Notes: generated from the letters alone by a model not told the origin. 64,000 bases of DNA from Aplectana chamaeleonis (GCA_029168955.1 JAPDOI010001154.1:152978-216977), one strand, 5' to 3'; numbered from the stretch's first letter, positions 59,101 through 59,880 are shown. Numbers and translations: made by a program.

Positions 59101-59880
59101 TTGATGGATACTACGTACATCGACAACCTTGACGGTGGAATGCCAATCACTTGTCCCACTCGGTGGGAATGCACCAAACTGAGTCCAGTAGGAGGAGCAG
59201 GTTCACCCTATGCCCTGAGTTCCCTGCAACTTCGCGTCCAAATGAAGTGCAGAGCCCCGTATGGAAAAAGGACACTTCACACACTGTGCCGTGGGTCTCT
59301 CTGACATGCTCAGAGTGCCGAACTTTCATGGGAGAAAGGCCGGAGAAATGAGACGTAACTTGAGAACTCACCTGAGCAGTGTCTGCAGAAGAAGACAGGA
59401 TGGACGAAGCTCGGCTTGGTGAGCGCCCCAACTCCTTCACTTTCAGCATTACGCTCCGTCCACCTTTCACATTGAGAATTTGATCCTCACGTACCCAGTC
59501 CAGTGCCATTCTAAGAACTTGCGCAAATGTCAGATCTATCATCGCTTTTACGTGCTCATATTCAACTGACAATTTTGATATCGTATTTAAAAGATTTCCT
59601 GCTGCATCAAATTCGCACCTCCTGGATTGGCGTGTCGCTGAGCTTCTGTGACACATGTAGCCACGTTTTCAGACACGGTGATGGCACATCATAAAGTGGG
59701 AATTCATTCTTCGCCGTCATTTCCAGTGGACATGGACGATTTACGATCAATGTGTTAACTGCCAATTTCCATCTAAACAAAGCTGAATTTGTACCACGAA
59801 AAAAACGCAAGCTCGCACCAGTGACTACACAATCATTCTGACTCAAATTCACCGTGCCGCCAGTCACCGAGTTGTCACTA
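1107..59880 (-). CDS. lpd-3: BLTP1/Tweek/LPD-3-type bridge-like lipid transfer protein, multi-exon, both ends outside the resolved region
   Basis: Known of the family: very large (about 4,000-5,000 aa) rod-like proteins that form a hydrophobic groove moving lipids between ER and other membranes. Seen here: minus-strand exons in family order, including LPSLLARYKLSR with NGVTG, FSTDLLNQVLFAEQ, LGQLVKVAEYEE, IALNRPILL with LLWLNYKNTYDYW, MYVCMPL, FPQGTYQLCSQ, VTPHLADYLEQVLEPLPI, DVLFFLTVQSSTIRF, DMRRLSELMAFPKPWYR and SWALFHLRHAGIVF. These match, in order, blocks I recall from human KIAA1109 and its FSA_C-type C-terminal region. Most junctions are GT-AG and keep phase. Clusters of short introns are separated by TE-filled introns of up to 10.8 kb. 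Unresolved: joins near 59.6, 53-57, 40.6-50.1, 32.6-40.1, 14.6 and 2.1-12.6 kb, a one-base frame break near 40.18 kb, and the true C-terminus left of 1.1 kb. Exon sub-blocks are listed separately. Confidence 0.85.
2115..3593. other. Intron sequence with no gene recognised
   Basis: Lies between lpd-3 exons. A minus-strand frame at about 2180-2340 (VDPRKAAQLIVVWEACPEHF) is open but unrecognised and has no convincing splice sites. The family exons expected between 2114 and 12575 (an INLKQLNVQMNMSN-like block) were not found and may be hidden here. Confidence 0.4.
3594..3672. repeat. Near-perfect G/C-rich hairpin
   Basis: Two 30-bp-plus arms (GAGGGGAGAGGAGCGAGACG and its reverse complement) around a C/G-homopolymer centre. 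Flanking sequence to about 4200 carries further GGGGGAAGTTCCCC-like short palindromes. This is probably the centre of a foldback element whose outer ends are not clear. Confidence 0.6.
4365..4710. repeat. 42-bp satellite array (TCGAATATTCGA type) with one element end
   Basis: About six units, period 42 bp, each with AAAGTCGAATATTCGAAAA. The left flank TATACTTTGACCGAGTCGAA matches in inverted form the end at about 58265. Because 42 is divisible by 3, the array gives a spurious 14-residue repeat ORF; it is not a gene. Related arrays are at 7.45, 12.0, 17.6, 22.4 and 58.1 kb. Confidence 0.8.
5290..6907 (+). pseudogene. Non-LTR retrotransposon (LINE) copy A, 3'-truncated and broken
   Basis: Frames in order: a Cys-rich PHD-like finger after GVERNPRP (about 5425-5580); an AP-endonuclease start (SIVHINLNSLQARLSELF, then SLGGGVSTFVLS, 5640-5870); a linker (6250-6740; AAIPEDRVKTFF, WKVLKKISGKS); and the first RT block (NSKAVGPDGIIPAVLKK, 6830-6890). 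The element stops at about 6907, where TA-rich DNA begins. Several frameshifts. It is related to copies B and C but more distant from them than they are from each other. Confidence 0.8.
7031..7327. mobile_element. Palindromic MITE, family 1, copy 1
   Basis: Inverted ends GTGCGTCCGAATGAGAATGG and CCATTCTCATTCGGACACAC, bounded by TA on both sides. The interior holds GGCGTGCTTGGCAGGCGGCC in inverted copies. A second copy in the opposite orientation is at 19169-19454. TA flanks suggest a Tc1/mariner-type transposase in trans. Confidence 0.8.
7440..7702. repeat. 42-bp satellite array, left part, split by the LTR element
   Basis: Same unit as the 4.4-kb array (TCGAATATTCGAAAAGTTCA). The array resumes at 12001-12097 after the LTR element, so it was one array before insertion. 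Confidence 0.85.
7703..8111 (-). repeat. 3' LTR
   Basis: 409 bp, nearly identical to 11592-12000. On the minus strand it begins TGTTAAGAATAG and ends CAGTCGATT. The preceding bases give only a weak polypurine tract. Confidence 0.9.
8162..9868 (-). CDS. Zinc knuckle, aspartic protease and unknown C-terminal region of the LTR element
   Basis: Starts with a CX2CX4HX4C knuckle (CYNCGRTGHLSLKC, residues 10-23). A retropepsin follows, with LLDTGSQVSIIP at about residue 90 and LVLGTNALGKLGF at about 170. The remaining 390 residues are basic and polar, with no RT, RNase H or integrase motif, and end near the 3' LTR. The first usable Met lies inside the overlap with the upstream gag frame, so translation probably depends on frameshifting at A8. 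Confidence 0.8.
   Translation of the reverse strand, partial: NQKKPLKCYNCGRTGHLSLKCRASREPSQREGSGSNGAAEEIPVKNFTASLNKWICGAAGSSRPQDELVGRQMSCEVHLLGFSRQALLDTGSQVSIIPLEMVEEALKSRFDLDNDVEEIPLRGCAPVYDASGNAMVFKGAIRLSMQIGNSNKRRIACLVMKGGDGSLVLGTNALGKLGFNLKRFKRAAISPSKGETFSAVKDRRTQKQRKQPQDPVVRSAGAKVRNNRTTPEVHAPVADTSVGAEVFKQGEDEAPCGTADMVHTDKVELPRKILRSNVKRTLEVKCCAATDQGKGAENHDRDQSGACPRWRRCNTVMPDRRRDHNSCKPGPDEPSRVQFDAVQRLPKGISEEPVQPVRTRRKRGKPRKNPSAEIQTSRKIRCFKTGIGIEHPLNLRHRCDYGCFGQCVHVAVPSPTHQMARSNKKADTFELENVASVGEQGSWSEERKESKLRKVKSTHLTPHGPAAATKGCSHLHVDSVEAVEAATRVRFEHRAGSNVALCHDVGANATNAIEVWELMKHSCGSNSNIVFSIKPDGGDRPSSSDVGNSRESGRRSYGMENRNVRRGA
9810..11264 (-). CDS. Gag (capsid part) of the LTR element
   Basis: 484 aa. 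The N-terminal third is polar. The middle (about residues 230-400) is a retrotransposon-type capsid, with FDDFVLRFRMKYLNLGLD, LFLSKLDGFPKAVADALP and ELERLTRMAY. The frame runs past an A8 run at about 9860-9867 into a short out-of-frame tail, while the zinc knuckle continues in the next frame. Either a +1 shift is programmed there or the A-run gained or lost a base. The protein would package the element's RNA in cytoplasmic particles. Confidence 0.85.
   Translation of the reverse strand: MTISDCRTMPSSSNAQEEGVMGMQRLALNEPTTSQQLAEMRIMMNVLMDKASVLSSQGADKVRRPETVTLSENLAIAMEEQREQSAEVDHCLRQLSELFNVDATEVVSKTRAFVEICKQHRRSDQSDTTQGQPATVVVTDAPSATVEQRTFDEANRNFVYKAGFDLIEGTRGEPTSSPSVGLESECFRLHSPYASRGIAIGSQQQRETDSDWQTRVNPFLNRGYENLESHQNLGHMFAAMSLPEVETLADPKGKQFDDFVLRFRMKYLNLGLDNAMLTHLFLSKLDGFPKAVADALPRSIREGSLDGIIDGMRKSLSASDPAQQMKAYMELKHLKKDVDVTRFCIELERLTRMAYQDASDEVLSKTRAVELVTQLTDWPEYLQLYSTLEAAPEGCEYEMVKRLAQRCERSRDVASAMRQAAQPCRSKPAEVGKYMFSPSKRGSQTHTSPAKLEPANCSVAVSSSGEPKKTVEVLQLWQDWPSFP
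11575..11591 (-). promoter_or_regulatory. Putative tRNA primer-binding site
   Basis: TGGGGGCCGAACCGAGG directly follows the 5' LTR on the minus strand and starts with TGG, as expected for pairing to a tRNA CCA end. The cognate tRNA was not identified. Confidence 0.6.
11592..12000 (-). repeat. 5' LTR
   Basis: Partner of 7703-8111. Its minus-strand 3' edge abuts the primer-binding-like TGGGGGCCGAACC, which helps fix the boundary. Confidence 0.9.
12001..12097. repeat. 42-bp satellite array, right part
   Basis: Continuation of the array at 7440-7702 beyond the LTR element. Confidence 0.8.
12125..12335. mobile_element. Degenerate palindromic MITE
   Basis: Outer parts TAGTTTGTCCGAATAGGACT and its loose inverse near 12320 resemble the ends of family 1 (7031, 19169), with a diverged interior. 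Confidence 0.4.
12378..12512. mobile_element. 135-bp palindromic MITE
   Basis: GGCCTGGTTCCCCAAGAAAA at the left and TTTTCTTGGGGACACAGGCC at the right are inverted copies. The inner arms with GGCGGTTTAAAT also pair. Single copy here. Confidence 0.7.
12575..13149 (-). CDS. lpd-3: lpd-3 exon cluster 2
   Basis: Three exons: 13149-13000 (50 codons), 12934-12833 (34 codons) and 12777-12575 (67 codons plus 2 nt). Introns are 65 and 55 bp with donors GTATGT and GTAAGG and acceptors TTTGCAG, TTTTCAG and TCTTCAG. Key peptides are AADCLLKLPCLSLMA with GIDISATLSAFSLSIY, then ALSLTLDHFSFVISRSK, then NIGAATFNYDMRRLSE with AFPKPWYRATIARR. The last matches the very conserved family block I recall as FKYDMRRLSEILAFPRAWYRRSIARR. 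It joins in phase 0 to the exon ending at 14231, so intron 13150-14230 is one clean 1.08-kb TE-containing intron. Confidence 0.88.
13292..13763. mobile_element. TTAA-flanked MITE, type B, complete
   Basis: Bounded by TTAA (13288-13291 and 13764-13767). Inverted ends are AGGCAGCGTTCACGATG and CATCGTGGACACTGCCCT. The outer flanks are themselves ends of type A elements (GTGTGTGCTGC and GGCAGCATATATGCTCG), so it sits in a TTAA between related ends. TTAA targeting points to a piggyBac-type transposase in trans. Confidence 0.8.
14231..16220 (-). CDS. lpd-3: lpd-3 exon cluster 3
   Basis: Exons: 16220-16017 (68 codons; charged helix with ERSKLRQYELIRFKEFRRSM), 15926-15813 (38 codons), 15757-15594 (54 codons plus 2 nt; VSIESGRC), one starting at 14756 and ending around 14.6-14.68 kb (SLDMRGYYLSADSG), about 14571-14467 (35 codons; ETVVTPHLADYLEQ), and 14407-14231 (59 codons; VLEPLPISSG, then PIDVLFFLTVQSSTIRF). 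The order mirrors the family: basic coiled region, a FYIPGVDV-like block, an ISPCLLDFLEKALE-like block, then a PVDVVVYVRVQPS-like block. The donor of the exon starting at 14756 and the CAAG acceptor at about 14572 are uncertain. All other junctions are canonical and keep phase. Confidence 0.85.
16273..16740. mobile_element. TTAA-flanked palindromic MITE, type A
   Basis: TTAAAGGCAGCATACATGCT at the left and GAGCGTGTGTGCTGCCTTTAA at the right. The two 230-bp arms are inverted copies, sharing TACGCATTTTGAAG, CATGAGTTAGAAGTTGG and GGTTGCTGGG. A tandem double copy is at 54612-55601. No coding capacity. Confidence 0.85.
16741..16865. repeat. Short tract of CAAGTAACTTG-like motifs
   Basis: Several imperfect inverted AATTACTTGAAG/CTTCAAGC motifs, like those at 23.3-23.7, 24.5-24.6 and 26.6-27.0 kb. 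Confidence 0.45.
16970..17460 (+). pseudogene. Mariner 5' half, split by a 5.6-kb insertion
   Basis: Left TIR-like GTTGTTCAATAATGTTTGTC, then transposase N-terminus (ERWVAEFKSGRTSLEDGPRE, GRPKSASTPEIIAKIQDMVL) ending at GSVSHI. The sequence continues at 23040-23319. Compared with the copy at 30544-31809, the break falls at the same internal point on both sides. Confidence 0.85.
17645..18090. repeat. 43-bp satellite array (left)
   Basis: About ten units, exact 43-bp spacing (CGACTATAG at 17672, 17715, 17758 and so on), each with two palindromes: CGACTATAGTCG and TTCGAATATTCGA. ORFs across it repeat every 43 residues and are not genes. Confidence 0.9.
18215..19015. repeat. CGGTTGTACCG-motif tract around a TATA/hairpin core
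   Basis: CGGTTGTACCG, GGCGGT and CGGTTG-type motifs recur in both orientations at 18230-18430 and 18790-19010. Between them (18480-18780) is a core shared with 24115-24330. It has GGTATAAAAGGC, a hairpin GGAAGGTGAC/GTCACCTTCC, AATTTTTG at 18596-18603 and a G/C hairpin after it. No coding sense found. Confidence 0.6.
18480..18640 (+). ncRNA. Possible snRNA/SL-like transcription unit, copy 1
   Basis: TATA-like box at about 18489; a hairpin with embedded G/GTGAC at 18545-18570; an Sm-site-like AATTTTTG at 18596-18603; GGGAG/CTCCC hairpin just after. The order matches Sm-class RNAs, but no known snRNA or spliced leader was recognised. An LTR-like promoter is an alternative. Confidence 0.25.
19169..19454. 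mobile_element. Palindromic MITE, family 1, copy 2
   Basis: Inverted copy of 7031-7327, TA at both edges (19167-19168 and 19455-19456), ends AAGTGTGTCC and GGACGCACCT. Interior motifs GGCGTGCTTGGCAGGCGG are conserved. Confidence 0.8.
19480..19990. repeat. GGACTCAGT-motif tract
   Basis: GGACTCAGTGGGACTCAGTC and inverse CTGAGTCCCACTGAGTCC, plus TATCGACCGGG three times, in a low-complexity layout like the other motif tracts. Confidence 0.5.
19991..21690. other. No gene recognised
   Basis: Holds a short GACCAAAATTTT/CACGACCAAAATCGTGG-type repeat at 20740-20850 and a GCGAGAATT-rich stretch at 20300-21250 with loose inverted symmetry. No coding or RNA gene seen. Confidence 0.4.
21696..22244. mobile_element. 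TTAA-flanked MITE, type B, second complete copy
   Basis: TTAA at 21692-21695 and 22245-22248; ends AGGCAGTGGTCGCGAT and CATCGTGACCACAGCCT. Same family as 13292-13763, with a diverged interior. Confidence 0.75.
22370..22740. repeat. 43-bp satellite array (right)
   Basis: Same unit and orientation as 17645-18090. Both arrays end with CGAATAAAAAGTCGAC, but only this one continues into the terminal TIR. Confidence 0.9.
23040..23319 (+). pseudogene. Mariner 3' half
   Basis: Resumes at RKLCAQR, passes FVRRFITMDETW (first catalytic Asp region), then jumps by an internal deletion to the 3' end and the right TIR (CTTATCGAACGACAAAACTT). Partner of 16970-17460. Confidence 0.85.
23330..23690. repeat. 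CAAGTAACTTG-motif tract (left)
   Basis: AAGTTACTTG, GCAACTTGC and ACAAGTTG variants in both orientations. The same motif recurs at 24480-24640 and 26640-27000, on either side of other insertions. Confidence 0.5.
23690..24440. repeat. GCGGGCGGATCGCTG-motif tract
   Basis: More than 15 copies of a 13-15-base motif: forward in 23725-23885, inverted (CAGCGATCCGCCCGC) in 23890-24045, and again at 24345-24440, enclosing the core at 24115-24330. It gives long spurious frames. Confidence 0.75.
24115..24270 (+). ncRNA. Possible snRNA/SL-like transcription unit, copy 2
   Basis: CATAAAAGGC; a hairpin from GATCCTGGAAGGTGAC to GTAACCTTTGAAGGATC; AATTTTTGG at 24231-24239; then a GGGGATGGTCCCC hairpin. The arms have changed relative to copy 1 but still pair. 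Function unknown. Confidence 0.25.
25022..26627 (+). mobile_element. Tc3-like transposon, apparently complete
   Basis: 1,606 bp between TA dinucleotides (25020-25021 and 26628-26629). TIRs begin CAGTGCGTTCGGAAATGATA. Each end has two copies of GGAAATGATAGGGACACC about 173-175 bp apart (25032, 25205; 26426, 26600), the two-site layout known from Tc3. It carries an open transposase and lies in the 10.8-kb lpd-3 intron, opposite to the gene. Confidence 0.93.
25320..26367 (+). CDS. Tc3-type transposase (DD34E), two exons
   Basis: Exons 25320-25736 (139 codons) and 25795-26367 (190 codons plus stop), with a 58-bp GT-AG intron restoring WSE-IIFSDEKKF. The total of 329 aa equals the length I recall for C. 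elegans Tc3A. The N-terminal bipartite DNA-binding domain (QIRALNAAGLSQRLIASQIG, then SLNQVRAQLSLNVS) is followed by catalytic Asp in FSDEKKFNLDGPDG, Asp in QQDNAAVH and Glu in SPDCNPIENIWG. It cuts and pastes the element at TA sites in the nucleus. No stop or frameshift seen, so it may be active. Confidence 0.92.
26640..27000. repeat. CAAGTAACTTG-motif tract (right)
   Basis: GAACAAGTTACGGGTGACTT, CTTGTAACTTGCTC, GCAAGTAACAC and CAAGTTACTTCTGAAGT: short imperfect palindromes in both orientations. Confidence 0.5.
27062..28046 (-). CDS. lpd-3: lpd-3 exon cluster 4
   Basis: Six exons: 28046-27936 (37 codons; LTLAINNGMYVCMPL), 27879-27784 (32 codons; HGFKLNFIDNFDEL), 27720-27631 (30 codons; FPQGTYQLCSQ), 27573-27486 (29 codons plus 1; GAKWVLSVRSQMRGM), 27429-27326 (FAKMVVNTFSSLGDNED) and 27133-27062 (24 codons). 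Exon lengths equal the codon counts and phases carry through (phase 1 at 27486/27429). The intron 27880-27935 has a GC donor (CAG then GCAAGC) and a TTCTAG acceptor. The cluster matches the family segment with VNDLGICLPI, CIRFADGFETSW and VVPDGTYEVCS. Its left exon splices across a 10.8-kb intron to 16220; its right exon splices across 4.0 kb to 32048. Confidence 0.9.
27160..27273. mobile_element. 114-bp palindromic MITE
   Basis: GAGTTCCATCGCGGCGCGGA and TGCGCCGCGCTGCGATGGAACTC are inverted. Lies in the short lpd-3 intron 27134-27325. The centre CGATCGA is palindromic. Confidence 0.75.
28047..30273. other. Intron sequence with no gene recognised
   Basis: Between lpd-3 clusters 4 and 5. Contains a type B MITE right end without TTAA at 28745-28775, a GGGGGGTCGTAAGAATTTCGG-like patch at 29485-29520 and short direct repeats. 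No coding sense was found on either strand. Confidence 0.4.
30274..30361. mobile_element. 88-bp palindromic MITE
   Basis: GCCTGCGATAGGATAAATAT and ATATTTATCCTATCGCAGGT inverted, with TA at both edges. Confidence 0.65.
30544..31809 (+). mobile_element. Mariner element, full length, inactive
   Basis: 1,266 bp with TA target duplications at 30542-30543 and 31810-31811 and TIRs CCAGGTTGTTCAATAAGTTT / CGACAAAACCTCTTGAACAA. Its transposase frame is broken by several indels and stops. It sits in the 4.0-kb intron between lpd-3 clusters 4 and 5. Confidence 0.92.
30715..31756 (+). pseudogene. Mariner transposase, frameshifted
   Basis: Successive frames give the paired-type N-terminus (TIRTVERWVAEF, GRPKSASTPEIIAKIQ), then FITMDE (Asp 1), a DNVPCH block (Asp 2) with an in-frame stop before it, and YPADLAP (third catalytic Asp, D34D type). 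Closely related to the split copy at 17.0/23.0 kb; which indels they share was not worked out. Confidence 0.88.
32048..32560 (-). CDS. lpd-3: lpd-3 exon cluster 5
   Basis: Three exons: 32560-32414 (49 codons; RLFGAAAIQFNAKLGQLVK and EYEELHPELQEYATFMTQ), 32354-32253 (34 codons; YSYHIALNRPILLIK) and 32194-32048 (49 codons; AILLWLNYKNTYDYWRAERS). All are phase 0, with donors GTGAGC, GTACGC and GTAGGC and acceptors ATGCAG, TTTCAG and TTTCAG. The match to the family block LALGQIVKHQVYEE ... LITLNRPIVYAQ ... AVLFWLNYKAAYDNW is strong. Frame stays open upstream to 32755, but that part belongs to a foldback repeat and a LINE tail, so I place the exon start at 32560. Confidence 0.88.
32585..36535. mobile_element. 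Foldback element interrupted by LINE copy B
   Basis: Outer ends CAAGGGAAGGATCATTACA (32586) and its inverse near 36534. The arms are 32586-32722 plus 36196-36290 on one side and about 36305-36535 on the other, sharing CAGAGAAACGTTT, CAGCTGCAA and GGCGACGAAGACGCATT-like blocks. Ends resemble the larger foldback at 38830-39892. Confidence 0.7.
32735..36183 (-). mobile_element. Non-LTR retrotransposon copy B, near full length, with 12-bp TSD
   Basis: Target duplication CGCTTCACTCGT at 32723-32734 and 36184-36195. The 3' end (minus) finishes in an (AAG)n tail. Domains in order: CCHC/PHD-like finger with GVKRNPGPRSKTPRYPC (about 36020-35860), AP endonuclease (NINGLRAKIAEL; SHGGGVSTFVKS; AGDFNAHSPSWFSP; LASDHVPIITSL), reverse transcriptase (SRAEGPDGMSAVHLK; AIDLSAAFDSV; LYADDITI near 33850), then a C-terminal CX2CX8HX4C finger (CPDCECAGHDSLHLFSC). 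Three or more frameshifts make it inactive. Jockey/CR1-like layout; clade not resolved. Confidence 0.9.
36560..37989. other. Motif tract and strand-asymmetric T-rich then A-rich DNA
   Basis: 36690-36880 has AACCGCGG/CCGCGG-type motifs like 39893-40055. From about 36940 to 37430 the plus strand is strongly T-rich with poly-T runs, and from 37430 to 37980 strongly A-rich, as if two halves of a large degenerate inverted unit. No gene recognised. Confidence 0.45.
37990..38580. repeat. TTCGAACGAACGAA palindromic array
   Basis: About 15 irregularly spaced (30-50 bp) copies of TTTCGAACGAACGAAA variants separated by AAAAAA-rich spacers. Both strands give long Phe/Arg- or Lys/Asn-rich frames that are artefacts of the array. 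Confidence 0.8.
38830..39892. mobile_element. 1.06-kb foldback element
   Basis: Inverted arms of about 130 bp: CCACAATAAGTCATAGTGAC at the left, with its inverse at 39850-39886. The interior repeats GTGCTGAACACGA / TCGTGTTCAGCACC blocks about every 130-150 bp (39045, 39188, 39310, 39475, 39675). No coding capacity. Confidence 0.8.
39893..40060. repeat. AACCGCGG-motif tract
   Basis: GCCGCGAAACCGCTGCAAAC, GCGGCTAACCGC, AGCCCAGCCG and related short motifs in both orientations. Shares CTGGAATTCATGAA and ACCGGCATTCACAA-like blocks with 36700-36800. Immediately downstream of an lpd-3 exon. Confidence 0.5.
40083..40639 (-). CDS. lpd-3: lpd-3 exon cluster 6, with an apparent one-base frame break
   Basis: Two exons: about 40639-40334 (LPAIAVNGEYTVDKEG, EGGYLKMTVTLG) and 40266-40083 (NHSFSTDLLNQVLFAEQSF, then ADKEPILAFRVD). 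The 67-bp intron between them is GT-AG, phase 1. This matches the family block LPPVTMSGKYIMEE ... TTDLLNHLVFVQKVF ... DKPKILLYSLN. In the second exon the coding sense passes from one frame (SALVTRLKAE) to another (ELDGLRAALQTSQ) near 40175-40185 with no possible intron, so one base is missing or extra. That could be an assembly error or real damage. The acceptor chosen at 40640-40642 (ATGAG) is weak, although its phase fits the exon ending at 50139. Confidence 0.78.
40725..41440. mobile_element. Palindromic mariner derivative, copy 1
   Basis: Both arms are the 3' part of a mariner, head to head: GGTTGATGCAAAAGTTT at 40725 and its inverse at 41440. The minus arm reads RDNARPYVSRI, the plus arm LDLGWEVLPYPPYSPDLCP. 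The 5' transposase half is absent. A copy in the opposite orientation with a matching centre is at 51179-51852. Confidence 0.85.
41500..42440. repeat. GGCGGGTCGC tract and a 24-bp minisatellite
   Basis: 41520-41790 carries GGCGGGTCG/CACCCGCC motifs in both orientations. 42320-42440 is a minisatellite of period about 24 bp (units like TGCGTATGGATGTGCCAGCC plus CGCG). Neither is a gene despite open frames. Confidence 0.6.
43424..44194 (+). pseudogene. DIRS gag-like protein, frameshifted
   Basis: Three consecutive frames: STTDLKALEKELLDGISSVE with an Arg/Ser-rich tract (43440-43665), then KKRAREEGLKKVYEG and GLLQHFESCAMGNFIG (43700-43970), then VTTFRLGVDEHTMVEDGEAV (about 44000-44190). Family assignment rests on position upstream of RT and the Ser/Arg-rich character; the sequence itself is not conserved enough to recognise. 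Confidence 0.6.
44800..46216 (+). pseudogene. DIRS reverse transcriptase and RNase H
   Basis: RT motifs: LDMKDAYFSVPI (catalytic Asp), SGLASAPYVYTRLV and VVYFDDWLLIG (YFDD instead of YADD), then FLGIEID. RNase H follows after a frameshift near 45700: SNEGWGAV, HIKAAKELLACFLGLQC, EIDNTTAVWYFNK, a stop at about 45955, then HRAGAENFEADFMSRE, and the DIRS-typical PPIDIFASRSNAKCQAY. The RT part alone is a 291-residue open frame; the rest has one shift and one stop. Confidence 0.88.
46400..47429 (+). pseudogene. DIRS tyrosine recombinase
   Basis: Core-binding part (STATIQQYNSALKKWACFC, STINTHRSAVSTYVDSLGG) to 46851, then after a shift the catalytic part: SPRRVSELGALRL (catalytic Arg) and GAHSTRAASTNAS (HxxR). 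The catalytic Tyr is expected in FGKFYMKEV, which lies in another frame at about 47365-47400, so the end is shifted. It would insert the circular cDNA without target duplication. Confidence 0.85.
47433..47542. repeat. DIRS internal complementary region
   Basis: First half is the reverse complement of the left end (GATATTGAGCAGTGATATAT). Second half is the reverse complement of the right end (TTGTCGACGTAAAATATTTA and GAACTGCGAGATATCAATTA). Confidence 0.88.
47822..47978. mobile_element. 157-bp palindromic MITE inside the DIRS element
   Basis: TGGGGTGCGTTCCAAGAAAA and TTCTTGGAACGCACCCCA are inverted; inner arms GGGAGGAAA/TTTTCCTCCC also pair. Inserted just before the right DIRS terminal repeat. 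Confidence 0.75.
48043..48967. mobile_element. 925-bp MITE inserted in the right DIRS terminal repeat
   Basis: TIRs GGGTCGTATTCGCCAATAAC and GTTGGCGAATACGACCC, with CAG duplicated at 48040-48042 and 48968-48970. Removing it restores the terminal repeat exactly as in the left copy, which proves insertion. No transposase. A 3-bp TSD suggests PIF/Harbinger or CACTA. Confidence 0.88.
49374..49499. mobile_element. GGGGTCGTTTATACTTCC MITE, copy 1
   Basis: 126 bp, near-perfect inverted ends (GGGGTCGTTTATACTTCCGC), with TTA at the left edge. Same family as 52220-52355 and the fragment at 390-470. Confidence 0.85.
50139..51120 (-). CDS. lpd-3: lpd-3 exon cluster 7
   Basis: Exons: 51120-50899 (74 codons; VVKKIRGELEIDSVRLES), 50855-50535 (107 codons; TFLKISLGAIEGELPV), 50467-50402 (22 codons; LEQQFNRLSAHPTQ) and 50340-50139 (67 codons plus 1; VVQIKFDFETSSIELRA, LPSLLARYKLSRIFSNGVTG). 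Introns are 43, 67 and 61 bp. The last exon matches the family block KFSAMLDGIAIGAALLPSLKAEYKMGRM with HGMTGAQ; the first matches THLEADIGGLTMESELKRI. The left flank is a 9.5-kb intron carrying a DIRS element. The join across that intron relies on phase and a weak acceptor. Confidence 0.88.
51179..51852. mobile_element. Palindromic mariner derivative, copy 2
   Basis: 674 bp with TA at 51177-51178 and 51853-51854; TIR GGTTGATGCAGAAGTTTCCG and inverse. The plus arm reads LLNDNARPHVSRITREKLLD and YNSDLAPSDNHLFRS, the minus arm a shorter version of the same 3' half. The central junction resembles copy 1 in reverse orientation. In the lpd-3 intron between clusters 7 and 8. Confidence 0.88.
52220..52355. 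mobile_element. GGGGTCGTTTATACTTCC MITE, copy 2
   Basis: 136 bp with a perfect TTA duplication (52217-52219 and 52356-52358), the PIF/Harbinger target signature. Lies 25 bp from an lpd-3 splice donor. Confidence 0.88.
52380..53176 (-). CDS. lpd-3: lpd-3 exon cluster 8
   Basis: Exon 52757-52380 (126 codons; ADITYSGNIENVRFVVALC, then a low-complexity basic tail) is clear. It joins across a 76-bp intron (donor GTAAGA at 52833, acceptor TTTCAG) to a coding stretch from 52834 to about 53176 (RKFITPHLHQLVHVKK, EGKLAWSIEMDEKG). The upstream acceptor of that stretch is taken as GGCTACAG at about 53177, and there may be another intron inside 52980-53176. The left end (donor GTGAGT) joins in phase 0 to 51120 across 1.26 kb holding two transposons. 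The match is to the family region with NLPPLEFKPALML and CQSISQHVDMALVRLIHQF; similarity is moderate but order and phase fit. Confidence 0.75.
53180..54606. other. Intron sequence, possible small lpd-3 exon
   Basis: A minus-strand segment at about 53965-54030 begins after TTTTTCCAG and reads MPSIGLDKSGRGLALGSPAL before a GTACAC donor. It could be a real exon, but nothing identifies it. GCGTTGAGTATGA-type inverted repeats lie at 53320-53375 and 53640-53720. Confidence 0.35.
54612..55601. mobile_element. Two type A TTAA-MITEs in tandem
   Basis: Ends AGGCAGCATACACACGCTCG and TACGAGCGCCGTATGCTGCCT, with TTAA at 54608-54611 and 55602-55605. The unit seen once at 16273-16740 occurs twice, with a join at about 55080-55095 (GTTATCACGCTCGTAAAACG). 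Both are diverged. Confidence 0.8.
55815..56650. repeat. GTCGCTG/CAGCGAC motif tract
   Basis: Dozens of GTCGC(T/C)G motifs in both orientations. An internal duplication (55820-55920 vs 56155-56250) shares GCGTCAGCCTTGA and CGCTGGCA(G/GG). It produces many open frames in all phases; none has splice or coding support. Confidence 0.6.
57316..57495 (-). CDS. Possible lpd-3 linker exon
   Basis: A 60-codon open block bounded by an acceptor CTCTTCAG and a donor G/GTGAGT, phase 0 at both ends. The peptide is basic and probably disordered (TKLRKYRVVTHRRTSG). It has no recognisable homology. It is placed in the gene only by strand, splice signals and position between the 59.4-kb and 53.2-kb clusters, where the family has a long low-complexity linker. 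It could be chance. Confidence 0.4.
58040..58275. repeat. Diverged TTCGAATATTC satellite with element end
   Basis: Degenerate TTTTTCGAATATTCC units end in CGAATCATTCGATTCGGTCA then AAGTATAG, the inverse of the left end at about 4365. Confidence 0.6.
59372..59880 (-). CDS. lpd-3: lpd-3 exon cluster 9 (most N-terminal resolved part)
   Basis: Two coding stretches. About 59880-59619 contains LRFFRGTNSALFRWKLAV and PLYDVPSPCLKTWLHVSQ, with a donor GTGCGA at 59618. A second, about 59560-59372, contains HVKAMIDLTFAQVLRMALDW and ends at a good GTGAGT donor (59371). They resemble the family order SVPTFKVIKQG then VKGTVDVVLTPLVAEALDRY, though similarity is weaker than in the other clusters. The intron between them (about 53-64 bp) has no acceptor that fits perfectly, so the exact junction is open. 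Nothing further N-terminal was recognised before LINE copy C. Confidence 0.62.

Larger units (their letters stand above)
56651..59371. other. Intron sequence with unresolved coding traces
   Basis: Minus-strand frames at about 56715-56800 (SSVITVEMEDIELSGRSPAY) and about 57085-57130 (DSINAIGCCLCIVSPKIEK, after a TCTTCAG) look coding-like but lack secure splice partners. A plus-strand frame at 57573-57974 is unrecognised. The family exons between clusters 8 and 9 should lie here. Confidence 0.35.
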
